This document shows positions 7,544 through 16,555 of a DNA stretch of 38,880 nt, piece by piece; within the stretch, counting starts at the first letter, position 1; the number at the start of each line of letters is the position of its first letter. Under the pieces are notes generated by a model that saw only the letters and a program-made list of their open reading frames with translations, did no database searches and was not told the origin of the DNA. The stretch is from the NCBI RefSeq assembly GCF_002127535.1, contig NZ_MUBJ01000028.1, positions 1 through 38,880 of the forward strand, in the 5' to 3' direction. The stretch is from Xenorhabdus vietnamensis. Lineage in GTDB: Bacteria > Pseudomonadota > Gammaproteobacteria > Enterobacterales > Enterobacteriaceae. Made by a program: the position numbers and the translations under genes.

Positions 7544-8400
7544 GGCACCTCCTGGTGGTGTAATCCTACCGCGTACAGTGTGTTCTGCTCATGGATCACG
7601 AGTAAGTAGTCGCGGTCAGTGTAACCATGCTCTTTCAAGGCGAAAAACGGCGCACTGCAGAGCAACTGAGGTTCTGTGGCCACGTGCTCGTTGCTGTTAG
7701 GCAGGGCGTCTAGGCAAGTGCGGGAGGCGATCACGGGGGTGCCTTCGGGGAGCCCGAGTTCGGCTTTGAGTTTGCAGACACTGTCGGCTAATTGCTCAGC
7801 GGAAATATTGGGCATTTTACGGTAACCTTGATAACGCCAGCCGGTGCCGTTGGTCTCGAGTTTGAGCACGCACGCGCTGTTAAGGGGCGACAGACAGGCC
7901 ATCAGCTCGGATTTATACAGGAGATTCTTCTGATCAGCGACCAACAGCAGAGCAGAGTGGTTGGGGTCATCGAGATTGCGATGCAGGCATTCCAGCGCGA
8001 ACAACGGGGCAGACAGCCCACGATCGCTGATCGCCAGACCAAAGCAGTTTGGTGACAAATTGAGACGATGCATCGCGTGATTGACCACAGACGTTCCGAG
8101 ATGAAGATCAGGGGTCCAATGCGCCATGAGGACGGTGTTCACGTCCTTGACGCTGGTGATGTCGGTGATTTTCGGCAGCAACACGTCGATCATGCTCGAG
8201 AAGGCTGCTTTATCGTCGGCGTCAATACACGCCTGGACCCGACTGTCAAACTCACGGGTATACGTCAGACCATTGGATTCGAAGAAGGCCTGCATAAATC
8301 CTTCCCAGTGTTCGTGTTGTGTCAGCCATTGCGGTTCGAAGGTTTCTAGGTTGCCGAACGTGTCGCAGGCGATATGGGCGGGGTTGAGTGTCAATGTCAT
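7534..8400 (-). CDS. Degenerate KASIII-like partner, Cys replaced by Asp (pKAS1)
   Basis: This 288-residue protein has the thiolase-fold nucleophile region, FGLAISDRGLSAPLFAL, matching FabH FDVAAACAGFTYAL, but Asp126 occupies the Cys position. The preceding VLMAHWTPDLHLGTSVVNHA and following SALLLVADQ fit the same fold. I find no clear catalytic His or Asn motif. Two further proteins in the window have the same Asp (pKAS2 and pKAS3). The gene overlaps the Cys-containing KAS1 gene by 10 bases and the preceding ACAD gene by ATGA. By analogy with ketosynthase/chain-length-factor pairs it may be a non-catalytic heterodimer subunit. The fold call rests on motif alignment by eye. Confidence 0.7.
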   Translation of the reverse strand: MTLTLNPAHIACDTFGNLETFEPQWLTQHEHWEGFMQAFFESNGLTYTREFDSRVQACIDADDKAAFSSMIDVLLPKITDITSVKDVNTVLMAHWTPDLHLGTSVVNHAMHRLNLSPNCFGLAISDRGLSAPLFALECLHRNLDDPNHSALLLVADQKNLLYKSELMACLSPLNSACVLKLETNGTGWRYQGYRKMPNISAEQLADSVCKLKAELGLPEGTPVIASRTCLDALPNSNEHVATEPQLLCSAPFFALKEHGYTDRDYLLVIHEQNTLYAVGLHHQEVPCV

Positions 8401-9521
8401 AATGGCACACCCTGACTGGCGGTGAACGAACGGTAGGCGTTCAGTCGGTGGATATTGCTGGTACCTTCCATGTATTCAAAAGCAAACGCATCACGATAGC
8501 GTTTTTGCAGGCGGTAATCGGTCAGCCAGATTTCGCGTGGCAAGCGTTCAGCTAACTGGTATGCGACGCTTTCAACCAGACGACAGGTACGCACTTTCAG
8601 CAAACTGGTGAGGTGGACTTTGGCGCTGCCGGCATGAAAATCATCGCCGATGCGCAGCATGAGTGTATATAAGGAGTGATATTGTCTCCAGTAGTGGTTA
8701 AGCCCTTTGATTCCGTGCCTGTCGAGGGCGTTAAGCAGCCCATATGCGGTGCCGAGTGCCATGGCCGCGACCAATGGACGGTGTTTTTCAAACACGTGAC
8801 TGATGGTATTCATACCATGGCGGAGACCGTTCTGCGGGCCTCCGAGCAACTGGGCCTCAGTGACGGGAAGATCGTCAAACGTGAGCGCCGAAAGCTCGGT
8901 ACCAAGTAACCCATACGGATGCAGTGCTTCAACATGAAAATGCACCGAGTACTGATCCGGTTCAATCATCACCAGGCGGGAATGATGACCATGTTTGGCA
9001 AACACGAGACCTGTGCTGGCTTTTTGAGCACCACCGATGAAGTACTTGTGTCCGTTGAGGATGAGTGCTCCAGTGTCGTCTTGGGTTAAGGCGGTGGAGA
9101 TATGTTGGGCGTCAGAGCCAATATCAGGTTCGGAAACGGCGAAGAACGTCCAGACCGGGCCGGATAAGAAAGGATGGAAAAAGCGTTCCTTCTGGGCCTC
9201 GGTGCCCAGGACTTCGACGGCTCTGCACGAAAGTGAGTTACCTGGCATTGCCAGCATGGAGCTAGCGTCGAAACGTGAAATATATTCAACCAACTGCAAA
9301 AAGTCTGGGAACGCTTCGGGATCGAAGTGCTCGATTTTAAGCGCACCGTAATATGGATTGTAGGTTTTCGGCAGGCCAATATGTGATATGGCCATCAGCT
9401 GCTCATCTAGGAGTAACGCATCCATCGCATAGGGCTGGGTTTCTAATATAGGTCCGAATTCGGTGAACTTTAACAGGTGGTCATCTAAGTAACTGAAGTC
9501 GAGCACTTTTTTGCGGGCCAT
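8397..9521 (-). CDS. Acyl-CoA dehydrogenase-like flavoenzyme (ACAD1)
   Basis: This 374-residue protein has full ACAD architecture: a helical N-domain, a middle beta-domain with FFAVSEPDIGSDAQ (FAD/substrate contacts, about residues 126-139), and a helical C-domain ending FEYMEGTSNIHRLNAYRSF. Glu352 there is the likely catalytic base. ACADs desaturate acyl thioesters between C-alpha and C-beta; in natural-product clusters related enzymes act on carrier-bound aminoacyl groups, as in prolyl-PCP to pyrrolyl-PCP. ATG 9521 is chosen because GGAG lies about 10 bases upstream; the frame opens at 9536. It is the first gene of its run and has its own 187-base leader. Confidence 0.88.
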   Translation of the reverse strand: MARKKVLDFSYLDDHLLKFTEFGPILETQPYAMDALLLDEQLMAISHIGLPKTYNPYYGALKIEHFDPEAFPDFLQLVEYISRFDASSMLAMPGNSLSCRAVEVLGTEAQKERFFHPFLSGPVWTFFAVSEPDIGSDAQHISTALTQDDTGALILNGHKYFIGGAQKASTGLVFAKHGHHSRLVMIEPDQYSVHFHVEALHPYGLLGTELSALTFDDLPVTEAQLLGGPQNGLRHGMNTISHVFEKHRPLVAAMALGTAYGLLNALDRHGIKGLNHYWRQYHSLYTLMLRIGDDFHAGSAKVHLTSLLKVRTCRLVESVAYQLAERLPREIWLTDYRLQKRYRDAFAFEYMEGTSNIHRLNAYRSFTASQGVPL

Positions 9522-9708
9522 TGAACAATTCTCCATAATTACAACGGCAATTTCAACCGGCTCAGTAACTGGCCATAATTAATTTTTCGCTCAAGATATT
9601 ATGACGAAAATAAAATGGTAAATTGATTGGGGTTGCTGAATTTGAAGATATTTTTAAATCGTTGTTTGATCAAGGACGTCACATAGTGATGTAAAATTAT
9701 TTTATACA
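9522..9708 (-). promoter_or_regulatory. Leader between the two biosynthetic runs
   Basis: This 187-base AT-rich gap separates the KAS2 stop from the ACAD1 start and probably carries the promoter of the 9521-3803 run. At 9688-9710 an AT-rich dyad (GATGTA/TACATC) lies directly after KAS2 and may act as a weak terminator. GACGTCA at 9675-9681 recurs upstream of the divergent KAS4 gene. No sigma-54 match with correct spacing was found. Confidence 0.4.
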
Positions 9709-10656
9709 TCAATTCATTATGTCGCCACACAGAATGAGCGCCGAACTGGCTGTAGCGCCCAACCCGACACTGACCAATAACAGTTCATCACCGGAAGACA
9801 ATTTACCCTCCTTCCACAGGCTGTAAAGATTAATAAAAGGATCACAGCCAAAACAATGCCCGTATTTTTCAATATTATTAAGATAAATTTGATCGGTAGA
9901 AAAGTTTATTCTTTTTGCAACTTGTTGCCATGAAGGCTTATTCACATTATGGGGCAGCAGATATTGAATATCTTGGGCTATCCGTTGCATGTGGTGCAAG
10001 CTCCACTCGACATGCTGGGATAAAAATGTCGGGTAGATCTCCTGAAAAGCCTTTTGATTAGAAGTGTTAGTAACAAATCCATTATTGAGGGCAAACTGAC
10101 CTGCTCGTTGACTGCGATTGTCGAGCACCTGAAAGTGCTGACCGGTTTTCGAGAGCAGTACGGCACAGGCAGCTTCCCCCATGATCGTAGTATCCGGTAC
10201 CAGCCGGATCCACCTATGGAAGGCTTTCTCGGCAATGAGCAAAATGGCGTACTCGTCGTCGTTAAGCAGAGATGCGGTAAACTGCAATGCGGATAAGGCG
10301 GTAGAGCAGTGACTCATGGTGTAGCTGCAGAACTCGACATCTGGATGGCAGCGTGTCTGGATGTATTGAGCCAACGTAGCATGGTCAAATGGCGCGATGG
10401 CCGGAATGGTATGACAGTGGACGACGTAGGCGAGGTGTGTGTCGATTTCAGGATGAGAGTACAGCAGGCGCTCAATGGCTGGTTGAGCCAGATCAAGCAG
10501 CGAGCCCTCAGCATCATACGGCAGGTGTTTTAGACCATAGAAACGTTCATACATTTTCGCTTCTATAGGGAGTAGCCCCAGGGAGACAGCCGCTTCCGCT
10601 ACGGACTGGGTGCACGAGGCAAAATGGACTGCGATGTCTTGAATGTTACATAGCAT
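9709..10656 (-). CDS. KASIII-like ketosynthase/acyltransferase (KAS2), Cys-His-His
   Basis: This 315-residue FabH-like protein has Cys117 in YTMSHCSTALSALQ, His236 in LLPHNVNKPSW and His267 in KYGHCFGCDPFINL, where FabH has Asn. The C-terminal VSVGLGATASSALIL strand is present. The frame extends to 10992, but that part lies under the upstream gene. ATG 10656 is preferred: it has AGGAG eight bases upstream and starts MLCNIQDIAVHF, like its paralogues. It overlaps the hydrolase stop by 11 bases and ends the 21543-9709 run. Its likely Asp-containing partner (pKAS2) is encoded just before the hydrolase. Confidence 0.85.
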   Translation of the reverse strand: MLCNIQDIAVHFASCTQSVAEAAVSLGLLPIEAKMYERFYGLKHLPYDAEGSLLDLAQPAIERLLYSHPEIDTHLAYVVHCHTIPAIAPFDHATLAQYIQTRCHPDVEFCSYTMSHCSTALSALQFTASLLNDDEYAILLIAEKAFHRWIRLVPDTTIMGEAACAVLLSKTGQHFQVLDNRSQRAGQFALNNGFVTNTSNQKAFQEIYPTFLSQHVEWSLHHMQRIAQDIQYLLPHNVNKPSWQQVAKRINFSTDQIYLNNIEKYGHCFGCDPFINLYSLWKEGKLSSGDELLLVSVGLGATASSALILCGDIMN

Positions 10657-11488
10657 GTTCTGACTCCTGAGCATGGCCGATAAAAGTGTAAATAGCATGA
10701 TGGATCTTTGCACTATAAAGGATCCCAAGGTGGCCGAGGTTATCGTAAATGATGAGCTGTTTTTGATCTGTGGGCAGCGGACATGACTGATGATTAATGT
10801 GGGCCTGACTGCTGTCAAAACGATGGTCTTTTCCGCCATGAATGAACAGGGCGTGCTGGGTGAATGAGCGGCCATGATCCGCCATACAAAAGCTCGGCAG
10901 AGCGTGCCTGGTGCAGTACCAACGAGCCAACTTTTCAGCCATGTCGGGTGGTGTCGGGAACTGAGTCTGGTCAACAAAATGCTGGAAAGCATGCGTCAGA
11001 GACTGGGGAGCGCCGAGCAGGGTGGCTGAACGAAAAGGAGACGATGGTGTAACGTGCAGTAGCGTGGCTAACACCCCCCCCAGTGAGTGACCAATCACAT
11101 GTTGACATGGGCCTACTTCGGACAGGAGACGCTTAAGCCAGGTCAACTGTGCTCCAAAATGGCACACGCAGTCGGGTGAGGTATCACCGTGGCCGAGCAA
11201 GTCGGGCAGCACAACCCGGTAACCGCATGTTACTAAGTGGCTAGCCAGCGGGGCAAACATTCCGGTGTAACCGCCCCAGCCGTGGATGAGTAAGATCGCC
11301 GGTGCGCATTTGGGGCCTGATTCATACAGGCGGCCTCGTCCGACGGGGGTATCAAGGTGGTGCAAGTTCAGGGTCTCTAGCCAGCGTCGTTCACGGCTAC
11401 GGATCGGCAGGTGGCGAGGTTGGTCAAAATAACCACATAATGCTTCTATAGCATGGGCTGGAAGCGCAGGATCAAGCAATTCACTCAT
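10646..11488 (-). CDS. Alpha/beta hydrolase
   Basis: This 280-residue cytosolic alpha/beta hydrolase has the oxyanion segment LLIHGWGGYTGMF, the nucleophile elbow VIGHSLGG (Ser135), a candidate acid in HGGKDHRF and a candidate base in NLGHLGIL. Enzymes with this layout act as esterases or type-II thioesterases. A release or editing role on carrier-bound intermediates is plausible because the cluster has no integrated thioesterase. AGGTG precedes ATG 11488. The gene overlaps both neighbours, by 8 and 11 bases. A second enzyme of the same type is encoded at 25150-26112. Confidence 0.85.
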   Translation of the reverse strand: MSELLDPALPAHAIEALCGYFDQPRHLPIRSRERRWLETLNLHHLDTPVGRGRLYESGPKCAPAILLIHGWGGYTGMFAPLASHLVTCGYRVVLPDLLGHGDTSPDCVCHFGAQLTWLKRLLSEVGPCQHVIGHSLGGVLATLLHVTPSSPFRSATLLGAPQSLTHAFQHFVDQTQFPTPPDMAEKLARWYCTRHALPSFCMADHGRSFTQHALFIHGGKDHRFDSSQAHINHQSCPLPTDQKQLIIYDNLGHLGILYSAKIHHAIYTFIGHAQESEHAM

Positions 11489-12110
11489 GGAACACCTGAC
11501 TTATAGACTGGGTGGCTTGGGCCTCGTCATATCCCGGTAAGAGTTGCAGTTCAGGGCATAGCGTGGAGCCGAGTAACGTGGGAGTAAAGCCCGTCATGGG
11601 GCAAGGTGTGGTACTAAGTAGGGCATACTGGATAAACGGTGTCGGTTGAGACTCTGAAGCGGCATCAATGACTTTAATGTGGTCAAAAATCACCAGCACA
11701 TTGTCGCCTTCCTGAGCCCAAGCGCTGGCCAGATTGAGGTGTGCTGGTGAGAGCCGGGTGTCATTATGCCGTAAGCCGAGATTGCGAACGCTCCCGCCAA
11801 TCTGGTGGATTAGCCACGGTAAAAATGGCGTTCTGCAGTCGAGCTTTGTATAGCGATGGACATACAGAATGGCCAACCTAGGCGATTGACTGGTACAGTG
11901 TCTCATCCAGTCTGGTAAGGTTGGGAAGGCGGATGAAGCTTTGAGCAGTTTATCTTGTGCCACTTCTCCGTTCAGCGTGCGCCAAGGGGAAATGAGATCG
12001 TACTCAGATGGGGTGAGGGAGGTCGTTTGTATCACCGGCACCAAATGTTCGAACGCGTTTAGCCATAAAGACTGAACGTCTTGGGGACGGCGGAGGGACG
12101 GCCGTGTCAT
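11481..12110 (-). CDS. Short degenerate KASIII-like protein, Asp at the Cys position (pKAS2)
   Basis: This 209-residue protein shows no match to a familiar family at first sight. Its centre, ILYVHRYTKLDCRTPFLPWL followed by LGLRHNDTRLSPAHLNLASA, aligns with pKAS1 (VLMAHWTPDLHL, then FGLAISDRGLSAPLFAL) and pKAS3 (VLFCHWSTDCEF, then FAFAISDSGPVAPFVAY). Asp117 falls at the catalytic Cys position, and VLVIFDHIKVID matches the next core strand. It is about 80 residues shorter than the other two, probably lacking part of the C-terminal half. It starts in an ATGA overlap with ACAD2 and overlaps the hydrolase. A non-catalytic partner for KAS2 or another KAS is inferred. Confidence 0.55.
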   Translation of the reverse strand: MTRPSLRRPQDVQSLWLNAFEHLVPVIQTTSLTPSEYDLISPWRTLNGEVAQDKLLKASSAFPTLPDWMRHCTSQSPRLAILYVHRYTKLDCRTPFLPWLIHQIGGSVRNLGLRHNDTRLSPAHLNLASAWAQEGDNVLVIFDHIKVIDAASESQPTPFIQYALLSTTPCPMTGFTPTLLGSTLCPELQLLPGYDEAQATQSISQVFHE

Positions 12111-13267
12111 CGTGTGGCCTCTTGAAACTGCTTGTGGGCATTAAGAAAGTGGATCTGGCGTGTGCCTTCGGCGTATTCAAAGCTTTTCAGATCGCGATAG
12201 AGCTTGGCCAATAGTGGATCGGAGGCCAGTGCGCCAGGCTCGAGGCGATGGAGCAGCGCATCGCACACGGATTCGGCTGTTTGCACGGCTTTTGCTTTGG
12301 CTAGGCCAACCGCTTGGGACACCTTCTGCCCCTGATCAAAACGTCTGGCGATATCCAAAAGTTGAGCCAGTGAAGAGGCAAGTTCACGCTGTGCTTGCTG
12401 GAGCCATTTGTGGTGGTAAGTTCGGGCAATCGCCCCTTGCTGTTCTGCATGTTCTACCAAGGCCCGAACGGTGCCCAAGGTCAGGCCCCCGACGCACGGG
12501 CGTAAGCTGTCGAAAGTTGTAATGGCTGCACCGGAAAAACGCTGGGTCGGTTTGAGGTGTGCTCCCAGTAAGGCATCGTCATCGACAAATACGTTGTCAA
12601 ACTTCAGATGAGCAATCGCGCTGCCTGGAACGCCATAGGTGTTGAGGCGTGTTCGGTGCAAGCCTTCCAGACGATCCGGTTCGAACAGGAACACATCCGT
12701 GCCAATTGGGCCAGGGTTAGTGCGGGCAAACACGACCCCGATATCGGCGTGCGCACCATTGCCAATGAAGTACTTTTCTCCATTGATGAGATAGCCACCG
12801 TCGACCTTGGTCGCGGTGCTGGCAATATTGCCAGCGTCTGATCCGACGCCTGGCTCGCTCATGGCGTAGCAACTCCAACTCAGACGATCGCGAAAGCGGC
12901 CGAAAAAACGTTCCTGTTGCTCATCATTGCCCATTGCCTGCAAAACAAAGCCCGCCATGCCGGGAGTGGGGCAAGAAAAAATCAGATTGGGGTCGACATA
13001 GGCCAAGGCCTCATACAGGACGCAGCGCTGTTCCACGCTGAGTGTGTGCAGCACATCGCCGTTATCGAGCACTAACGGCGATGGGTTAAACTGCTCGGTC
13101 AGTCCAAGGCGGTTGATTTGTGGCGCAAGAGAAAACTCGGTGGTAGCCTGGTAGTGCAGGCTGTGTTGCTCGAGTTGCATGCCCAGAGTTCTGCCCTCTG
13201 AACAAGTGCCTGTGACGAGGTGGCGGATGGCCTCAAGTTGAGGTGATAGCATGATGGCGGATTCCAT
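12107..13267 (-). CDS. Acyl-CoA dehydrogenase-like flavoenzyme (ACAD2)
   Basis: This 386-residue ACAD-family protein has CYAMSEPGVGSDAG (FAD/substrate loop, about residues 134-147), GYLINGEKYFIGNGAHADI in the beta-domain, and a C-terminal YRDLKSFEYAEGTRQIHFLN with Glu367 as the likely catalytic base. It is complete. It probably oxidises a carrier-bound acyl or aminoacyl thioester. ATG 13267 has a weak leader and ATG 13252 is an alternative. It lies 6 bases after the A1 ligase gene and overlaps pKAS2 by ATGA. Together with ACAD1 and the ACAD C-domain protein at 23149-23811 it makes three ACAD-type genes in the cluster. Confidence 0.88.
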   Translation of the reverse strand: MESAIMLSPQLEAIRHLVTGTCSEGRTLGMQLEQHSLHYQATTEFSLAPQINRLGLTEQFNPSPLVLDNGDVLHTLSVEQRCVLYEALAYVDPNLIFSCPTPGMAGFVLQAMGNDEQQERFFGRFRDRLSWSCYAMSEPGVGSDAGNIASTATKVDGGYLINGEKYFIGNGAHADIGVVFARTNPGPIGTDVFLFEPDRLEGLHRTRLNTYGVPGSAIAHLKFDNVFVDDDALLGAHLKPTQRFSGAAITTFDSLRPCVGGLTLGTVRALVEHAEQQGAIARTYHHKWLQQAQRELASSLAQLLDIARRFDQGQKVSQAVGLAKAKAVQTAESVCDALLHRLEPGALASDPLLAKLYRDLKSFEYAEGTRQIHFLNAHKQFQEATR

Positions 13268-13273
13268 TTCAAG

Positions 13274-14791
13274 TTAAAGTACAGAGGGGGTTGGCTCGTG
13301 CCATAAGGTACTGAGCTGCCGACGATCAATCTTGCCGTGCAGATTTATGGGTATTTGAGACAAAAACTTACAGCACGACGGCACCATGTATTTAGGTAAA
13401 TGGCAACGCAGATGGTTGGTAAACGCCGTTTGCTGCTCTGAGGAGCGATCGCGCAGTTGGGCGAACAGAATCAGCTCCGTGACGGTATTGTTTTCGTAGA
13501 TGGGCAGAACCGCACAATGCGTCACGTTGGGATCACGGGCGGCGACGGTTTCAATCTCGCATAGCTCAATCCGGTTGCCTCGCCACTTGACCTGGCCGTC
13601 TTCGCGGCCTATAAGAAACAGGTGACCTGCCCGATCGAGGTAGCCCATATCTCCGGTGCGGTAGTACCGTTCACCCTGATGTTGGCCAAAGGCGATGTTT
13701 CTGGGGTGTGACTGGGGCACATAGCCATGTCCCACTTGGGGGCCATAGATCACAACTTCACCAATTTCATCGCTGGCCAGCGGCGTCCCTTCGGACGACT
13801 CAATCTGTATGCGGTTGTTGCCCATCGGTACCCCGAGTGACAGAATTGTCGAGAGATCGACCGAGCGGATTGGGTGGGCATGAGTGACGCAACTGGTCTC
13901 GGTCGGGCCGTAGGCATGACGCAGCGTGGCACGAGGGAAACGGGTGGCAAGGCTGTCAATCAGGGCGGGAGAGACAAATTCACCGCCGATGAAGAACAGC
14001 GTCAGCTCAGGCAGGGTTTGTCCGTTGAACTTGGGATCCAAACACATCATTTCCAGAAAGCTCGGTGTGGAAAACCAACTGGTCGCGTGAGCTTGCTCAC
14101 ACTGGGTCAGGAGTTTAAGATTCTGCCTCGGCATGGCATTAAACGCGTGCGGCAGCATGCAGACCGCCTGATGGGCAGCCAAACTCGACACCAGATCCAA
14201 AATGCCCATGTCAAACGATAGACACGCGTGGTTGACGTGCATTCCCTGTGGGGCATTGGCCTGCAACAAGGCACCGTACCAGTGATGGAAATGAGCGTAA
14301 TTATCGTAGCTTATCTTTACACCCTTCGGCATCCCCGAGCTGCCTGAGGTGGTCAGAACATAGAAAGGGTCTGTCGCACTGCGTTCGGTACTGCGGTGTA
14401 GGGTAAAGGGCTGGCCTGCGAGACTGGTAATATCATGAATATTAGGGGAAGCCGAGCAATGCTGCTGATAGCCTGATGTACCTAACAGCAGGCAGTCACT
14501 CTGTTGAACCGCCTGAACCTGGAGTACGCGTTTATAGGGGTTAGCTGTGTCGACAACACTGAACGGCACGTTCGCGAACGTGCATGCCAGTATACTGGCA
14601 ACTGTGTCGATTTCTTTGTGTCCGTAGATGACACAAAATGTCGGACGGAGCTGCCCCAGTAAGGTCAAGACGGCCTGCACACGTTGGCCCAGCGTGGCGA
14701 ACGAAATCGAGTCCTCTTGGTGAACTAGTGCAATCGCCTCGGGTGTTGCATGGAAGCGATCAACAATTGACTGAATCATAGTGGAAAACAA
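13274..14791 (-). CDS. Stand-alone NRPS-type adenylation enzyme (A1)
   Basis: This 505-residue ANL-superfamily enzyme shows the core motifs in order: LTTSGSSGMPKGVKIS (phosphate loop), LSFDMGILDL, HAYGPTETS, YRTGDMGYLD, GREDGQVKWRGNRIELCEIE and NLHGKIDRR with the catalytic Lys. The Asp of SFDMG matches the residue that binds the alpha-amino group in amino-acid-activating domains, so an amino-acid substrate is likely. No condensation or carrier domain is fused, so it should load a separate carrier protein. TTG 14791 is the probable start because AAGGAG lies 6 bases upstream; ATG 14779 is too far away. It overlaps the A2 gene by 32 bases. Confidence 0.87.
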   Translation of the reverse strand: MFSTMIQSIVDRFHATPEAIALVHQEDSISFATLGQRVQAVLTLLGQLRPTFCVIYGHKEIDTVASILACTFANVPFSVVDTANPYKRVLQVQAVQQSDCLLLGTSGYQQHCSASPNIHDITSLAGQPFTLHRSTERSATDPFYVLTTSGSSGMPKGVKISYDNYAHFHHWYGALLQANAPQGMHVNHACLSFDMGILDLVSSLAAHQAVCMLPHAFNAMPRQNLKLLTQCEQAHATSWFSTPSFLEMMCLDPKFNGQTLPELTLFFIGGEFVSPALIDSLATRFPRATLRHAYGPTETSCVTHAHPIRSVDLSTILSLGVPMGNNRIQIESSEGTPLASDEIGEVVIYGPQVGHGYVPQSHPRNIAFGQHQGERYYRTGDMGYLDRAGHLFLIGREDGQVKWRGNRIELCEIETVAARDPNVTHCAVLPIYENNTVTELILFAQLRDRSSEQQTAFTNHLRCHLPKYMVPSCCKFLSQIPINLHGKIDRRQLSTLWHEPTPSVL

Positions 14792-16286
14792 AACACTCTC
14801 CTTGTTTTAAAGCGGTCTCGGCTACCGAACCACGGTCGAGCTTGCTGTTGAGACTTAAGTGATGGGTCTCCATGGAGTACCAGAATTTTGGCACCATATA
14901 CGGAGGAATCTGGGCTGACAGCGCGTCGGCGTAATGGGTAAGCGGCATCTGTGGCGGCGCTTTGACAAAGGCTCTAAGTGCCTGAATTTGTCCTTTGCGA
15001 ACCCAGGGCTCAACGAACGCCTCTTCAATACCCGGCAGAGTATGGAGTGCTTTTTCAATAACGTTCAGATCAACGCGGTGACCTTGCACTTTGATCTCAC
15101 GATCGGTGCGCCCGAGAAAGTACAGGGTATCGCCATCGAGTTGGCCGAGATCTCCTGTGTGATAGCGACGGGTCGCCGGCGTCGCGAGGGAGACAAATTT
15201 TTGCGCCTGTTCGGTCCCTGCCTCTAAGTAGCCATTGCCTACTGAGGCGCCTTGAATCAGGATCTCCTGAGTATGGGGATCGACCAACACCTGGCTGTTC
15301 GGTCGCACTTGCCCAACAGGCAGAGGCCGTGTGTCGGCAAGGTGCTGTGCCTGGATTTCGATGCTGGTCACAGCCACAGTGCACTCTGTCGGCCCATAGG
15401 TGTTAATGATGGCGGCCTGAGGAAATTTGGCGCGCAAGGTGTTGACTAAAGATTTCGACAGCACTTCCCCGCAGAAGATAAAGCGTGAAAGATCCGGCAG
15501 TGCCTCGGCATCAAACTGATGATCCTTGAGGTAACAGGCCGTCATACTAGGGGTCGAAACCCACGTAGTCGTACCGTGTTGACGATGGCGCTGAATCGCT
15601 TTACGGGTGTTGATCATATCGCTGTGATCAAGTGACGAGATAGGCTGGCCGTGCAGCCAAGCCAACCATAGCTCGTACAAGGAAACATCGAAGCAGTAGC
15701 GGATATTGCCACTGATAGCCCCATGCAGCGGAAACGCGTGTTTGAGCCAGCCAATGAAATCGGCGGTGTTGCCATAGCTAACCAAGATCCCTTTCGGCGC
15801 TCCGGTGGTCCCGGAGGAAAACATCATATACATTGTGTCCTGGTCAGTGAACGTTGCGGTCTGAGTGCGCCAGAACTGAGCAATCTGTTCACGCTCCTGC
15901 GTGCTTAAAGTCGTTTCAAGGGACACGGGACGGACGGGGATGGTCACCACGCTGTTCAGTGGCGATGCGGTGGTATTGAGCACGAGAGTAGCGCCGGACT
16001 GAGTGGCGATGGCCGCCACTCTAGACTGATGATTGTCAGTTTCGACGGGAACGAAAGTACGCCCTGCAAGAATACACGCCCAGTATGCGACCAGGTAGGC
16101 ACGGTTCTTATGACCATAAATGAGCACGGGCTCCCGACCAGATTCGCGCAGTGTGCTGGCCAACGTCGCTGCGTTGTCAAACAGCGCCTGATAGCTGAGA
16201 TCCCCTTCAACATGATGGTAAGTGGGGGAGGCATTATGACGAAACGTGTTAAATATCGTCACCATGGAGGAGTACGCGACACTCAT
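14760..16286 (-). CDS. Stand-alone adenylation enzyme (A2), DltA-like
   Basis: This 508-residue ANL enzyme carries MMFSSGTTGAPKGILVSYGN, RYCFDVSLYELW, INTYGPTECTVAV, YHTGDLGQLDGDTLYFLGR, DREIKVQGHRVDLNVIE and LNSKLDRGSV. The layout resembles D-alanine:carrier-protein ligases (DltA) and small amino-acid-activating A-domains. The core Asp that contacts the amino group is present in CFDVS. The ATG overlaps the stop of the carrier-protein gene (16283-16546) as ATGA, which suggests that A2 loads that carrier. The C-terminal tail GECFVFHYDSVNC is unusual and may reflect the shift into the overlapping A1 gene. Confidence 0.87.
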   Translation of the reverse strand: MSVAYSSMVTIFNTFRHNASPTYHHVEGDLSYQALFDNAATLASTLRESGREPVLIYGHKNRAYLVAYWACILAGRTFVPVETDNHQSRVAAIATQSGATLVLNTTASPLNSVVTIPVRPVSLETTLSTQEREQIAQFWRTQTATFTDQDTMYMMFSSGTTGAPKGILVSYGNTADFIGWLKHAFPLHGAISGNIRYCFDVSLYELWLAWLHGQPISSLDHSDMINTRKAIQRHRQHGTTTWVSTPSMTACYLKDHQFDAEALPDLSRFIFCGEVLSKSLVNTLRAKFPQAAIINTYGPTECTVAVTSIEIQAQHLADTRPLPVGQVRPNSQVLVDPHTQEILIQGASVGNGYLEAGTEQAQKFVSLATPATRRYHTGDLGQLDGDTLYFLGRTDREIKVQGHRVDLNVIEKALHTLPGIEEAFVEPWVRKGQIQALRAFVKAPPQMPLTHYADALSAQIPPYMVPKFWYSMETHHLSLNSKLDRGSVAETALKQGECFVFHYDSVNC

Positions 16287-16546
16287 GCCACCACCGTTGA
16301 TGAGGTGGCGTTAGCGATGAATTTGGCAATGCTACCAACGGATTCAAAGTTACTGATCTCAAGCGTCGCCGGGTCGATATGCAGGCCTTCGACGGTATCC
16401 TCAAGATACATAATCAGTTCAATGTACAGGCCACTGTCGAAGCCAAGGTCGCGTTCTATCCGCGTTCCAGAGTGGAGCTCAGAGACGTCGTCGTTATCGA
16501 GGACTAGGCTGATAGCGTGAATGACTTTTTGAACGTAGTCTTGCAT
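16283..16546 (-). CDS. Carrier protein (ACP1)
   Basis: This 87-residue acidic four-helix carrier protein has Ser38 in DLGFDSGLYIEL, at the place of the canonical DSL serine that takes the phosphopantetheine arm. The residue after Ser is Gly instead of Leu. AAGGA lies 6 bases before ATG 16546. It sits between two adenylation genes, 9 bases after A3 and in ATGA overlap with A2. The Sfp-type transferase at 27130-27822 is the obvious activating enzyme. It is one of three discrete carriers, consistent with a type-II-like assembly line. Confidence 0.85.
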   Translation of the reverse strand: MQDYVQKVIHAISLVLDNDDVSELHSGTRIERDLGFDSGLYIELIMYLEDTVEGLHIDPATLEISNFESVGSIAKFIANATSSTVVA

Positions 16547-16555
16547 AGGAGTTCC

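Noticed and set aside
9560-9600. Sigma-54-like TGGCCAGTTACTGAGC upstream of ACAD1
   Set aside because: The GG-GC spacing is 11 bases instead of 10 and the flanking bases are poor.
10657-10992. N-terminal extension of the KAS2 reading frame
   Set aside because: It lies entirely under the hydrolase gene in another frame; AGGAG and the paralogue-like start place the true start at 10656.
16029-16520. Plus-strand 163-residue open frame across A2 and ACP1
   Set aside because: It is antisense to two motif-bearing genes, and its composition is that of a shadow frame.
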